Shown here: in pieces, positions 63,152 to 64,000 of the stretch
How positions within the stretch are numbered: the stretch's first letter is position 1
Layout of the letters: each line of letters opens with the position of its first letter
Origin: Styela clava
Taxonomy: Eukaryota > Chordata > Ascidiacea > Stolidobranchia > Styelidae
Direction: 5' to 3'
Length of the DNA stretch: 64,000 bases
Assembly (NCBI RefSeq): GCF_964204865.1
Contig: NC_135254.1
Location: 18,233,001 to 18,297,000 of the forward strand
Notes under the pieces: generated by a model
What the model was told of the DNA's origin: nothing
Seen by the model: the letters and a program-made list of their open reading frames with translations, nothing else
The model's database searches: none
Made by a program: the position numbers and the translations under genes

Positions 63152-63588
63152 ATGGAAATAAGCATCATTACATTAGCTCTTGCATTTGCTTGTGTTTGCT
63201 GGTCAATAATTCTGACAAAGAAACATCGCAAAAAATGGAGTCATTTTAAAAATATTCCTGGCCCCGAGGGAAAAACCTGGCCAATCTTGGGACAGGCGTT
63301 AGTGTTAACTGGAAGATCAGAAGAAATATACAAAAGAAATATGAACAGCATGCGAGAAAGATCTTTAACATCGAGTGACGAAATAGGCGTCATCAGCATG
63401 GGACCGGTTCCAGTAGTTTATATCTTTGGCCCTAACAGTGCAGAAACATTGCTCCATAGTTCACAACATACTGAGAAGTCTGTGGTATATAGATTCCTTC
63501 ATCCTTGGCTTGCAACTGGACTCCTAACGTCATCTGGGGGAAAATGGAAATCAAGAAGAAGGCTTTTGACTCCAACATTCCATTTCAG
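63152..63588 (+). CDS. CYP4: Second CYP4-like gene, exon 1 (gene continues past the window)
   Basis: It encodes residues 1-145 of a CYP4 paralogue: membrane anchor [17 protein letters not shown], the hinge [30 protein letters not shown], then the donor CATTTCAG|GTACAA, phase 2 as in the other gene. It keeps the conserved hinge Pro36 and Pro141 that the minus-strand gene has lost. About 92% of residues agree between the two exons. It faces away from the other CYP4 gene, so the two are divergently arranged about 31 kb apart, as expected from an inverted duplication. Exons 2-6 are outside the window. Confidence 0.9.
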
Positions 63589-64000
63589 GTACAATCATTA
63601 AATATTACGCATTTGAAAAAAATGTAATCTTATTCTACAATCCTACATCGTATTTTATATAGTTCTAAAAAGATGTTGGCGAATTTCAATCAATCTTGCA
63701 GTGCCAACCAGAACAGCCCAAACCACGCTAGTTTTGAAATTCAAAAAGTGAATAAATTTTGCTATAAAATTGCATATTCTGAGTTAGAAGACGTTACATA
63801 TTCCTTCATTTATTGTATCGTTTCAAGAAGGTCCTATAATGCCTGGATGACACTTATTTGTAGTATAAATATAACTATGATATGATTAGTCAGTAGGAGT
63901 TAATATTCTTTATGTATACGTCTTATCGTGAACGTAACTCAAAACAAAAGCAATATGACATTTTTGCGTCGTTTTCAAGCATGATATATGCTTGTCCGAG

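Larger units (their letters stand above)
59130..63870. repeat. Inverted segmental duplication, right arm
   Basis: This is the partner of 31490-37119 plus 49111-49430. It lacks the 12-kb palindrome and the 188-bp MITE, but carries two MITEs of its own (59628-59838 and 62945-62999). It ends near the first intron of the second CYP4 gene. Confidence 0.88.

Overview
The window is animal nuclear DNA: AT-rich, gene-poor, with spliced genes, long introns and many transposon remnants. The two recognisable genes are a CYP4-type cytochrome P450 and a SENP1/2-type SUMO protease. The species cannot be fixed from sequence alone. An invertebrate is likely, and I lean weakly to a tunicate or another marine invertebrate.

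Layout. 1-16.4 kb holds decayed dispersed repeats, one clean hAT-type MITE (13286-13788) and one unrecognised lysine-rich ORF (7039-7566). 16.5-32.2 kb is a complete six-exon CYP4 gene on the minus strand, reassembled here into an uninterrupted 504-residue protein. Its first intron, about 11 kb, is filled by a tandem array of four 2.2-2.5 kb composite units. Its second intron carries a 485-bp tandem duplication that copies the splice acceptor of exon 3. 31.5-37.1 kb plus 49.1-49.4 kb is the left arm of an inverted segmental duplication; the right arm is 59.1-63.9 kb. Each arm holds a CYP4 first exon and its promoter, so a second CYP4 gene starts at 63152 (+) and runs off the window.

The most interesting object is an 11,979-bp element (37126-49104) inserted in the left arm. 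It is flanked by a 6-bp target duplication (TATGTA), and the right duplication arm keeps the empty site at 59450-59455. The element is a near-perfect giant palindrome: two arms of about 5.35 kb, differing by only a few bases, around a 1.27-kb spacer. Its ends start AGTAGTAGTATAGG and carry higher-order tandem repeats (60-bp units in a 256-bp period). Each arm encodes a catalytically intact SENP1/2-like deSUMOylase domain. A phase-consistent four-exon model (423 codons) exists only for the left-arm copy, because its first exon lies in the spacer just past the palindrome boundary. The right-arm copy is therefore 5'-truncated. Six-bp target duplications and AG termini resemble Polinton/Maverick elements, but no polymerase, integrase or capsid gene is visible. 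It could be a non-autonomous relative or an undescribed class of cargo-carrying foldback element.

The rest (49.4-59.1 kb) is accessory repeat DNA: a 300-bp tandem duplication, a TIR-bounded segment with a 31-bp minisatellite, and a 2.7-kb CACTA-like element. Comparing the two duplication arms also exposes small MITE insertions with clear empty sites.
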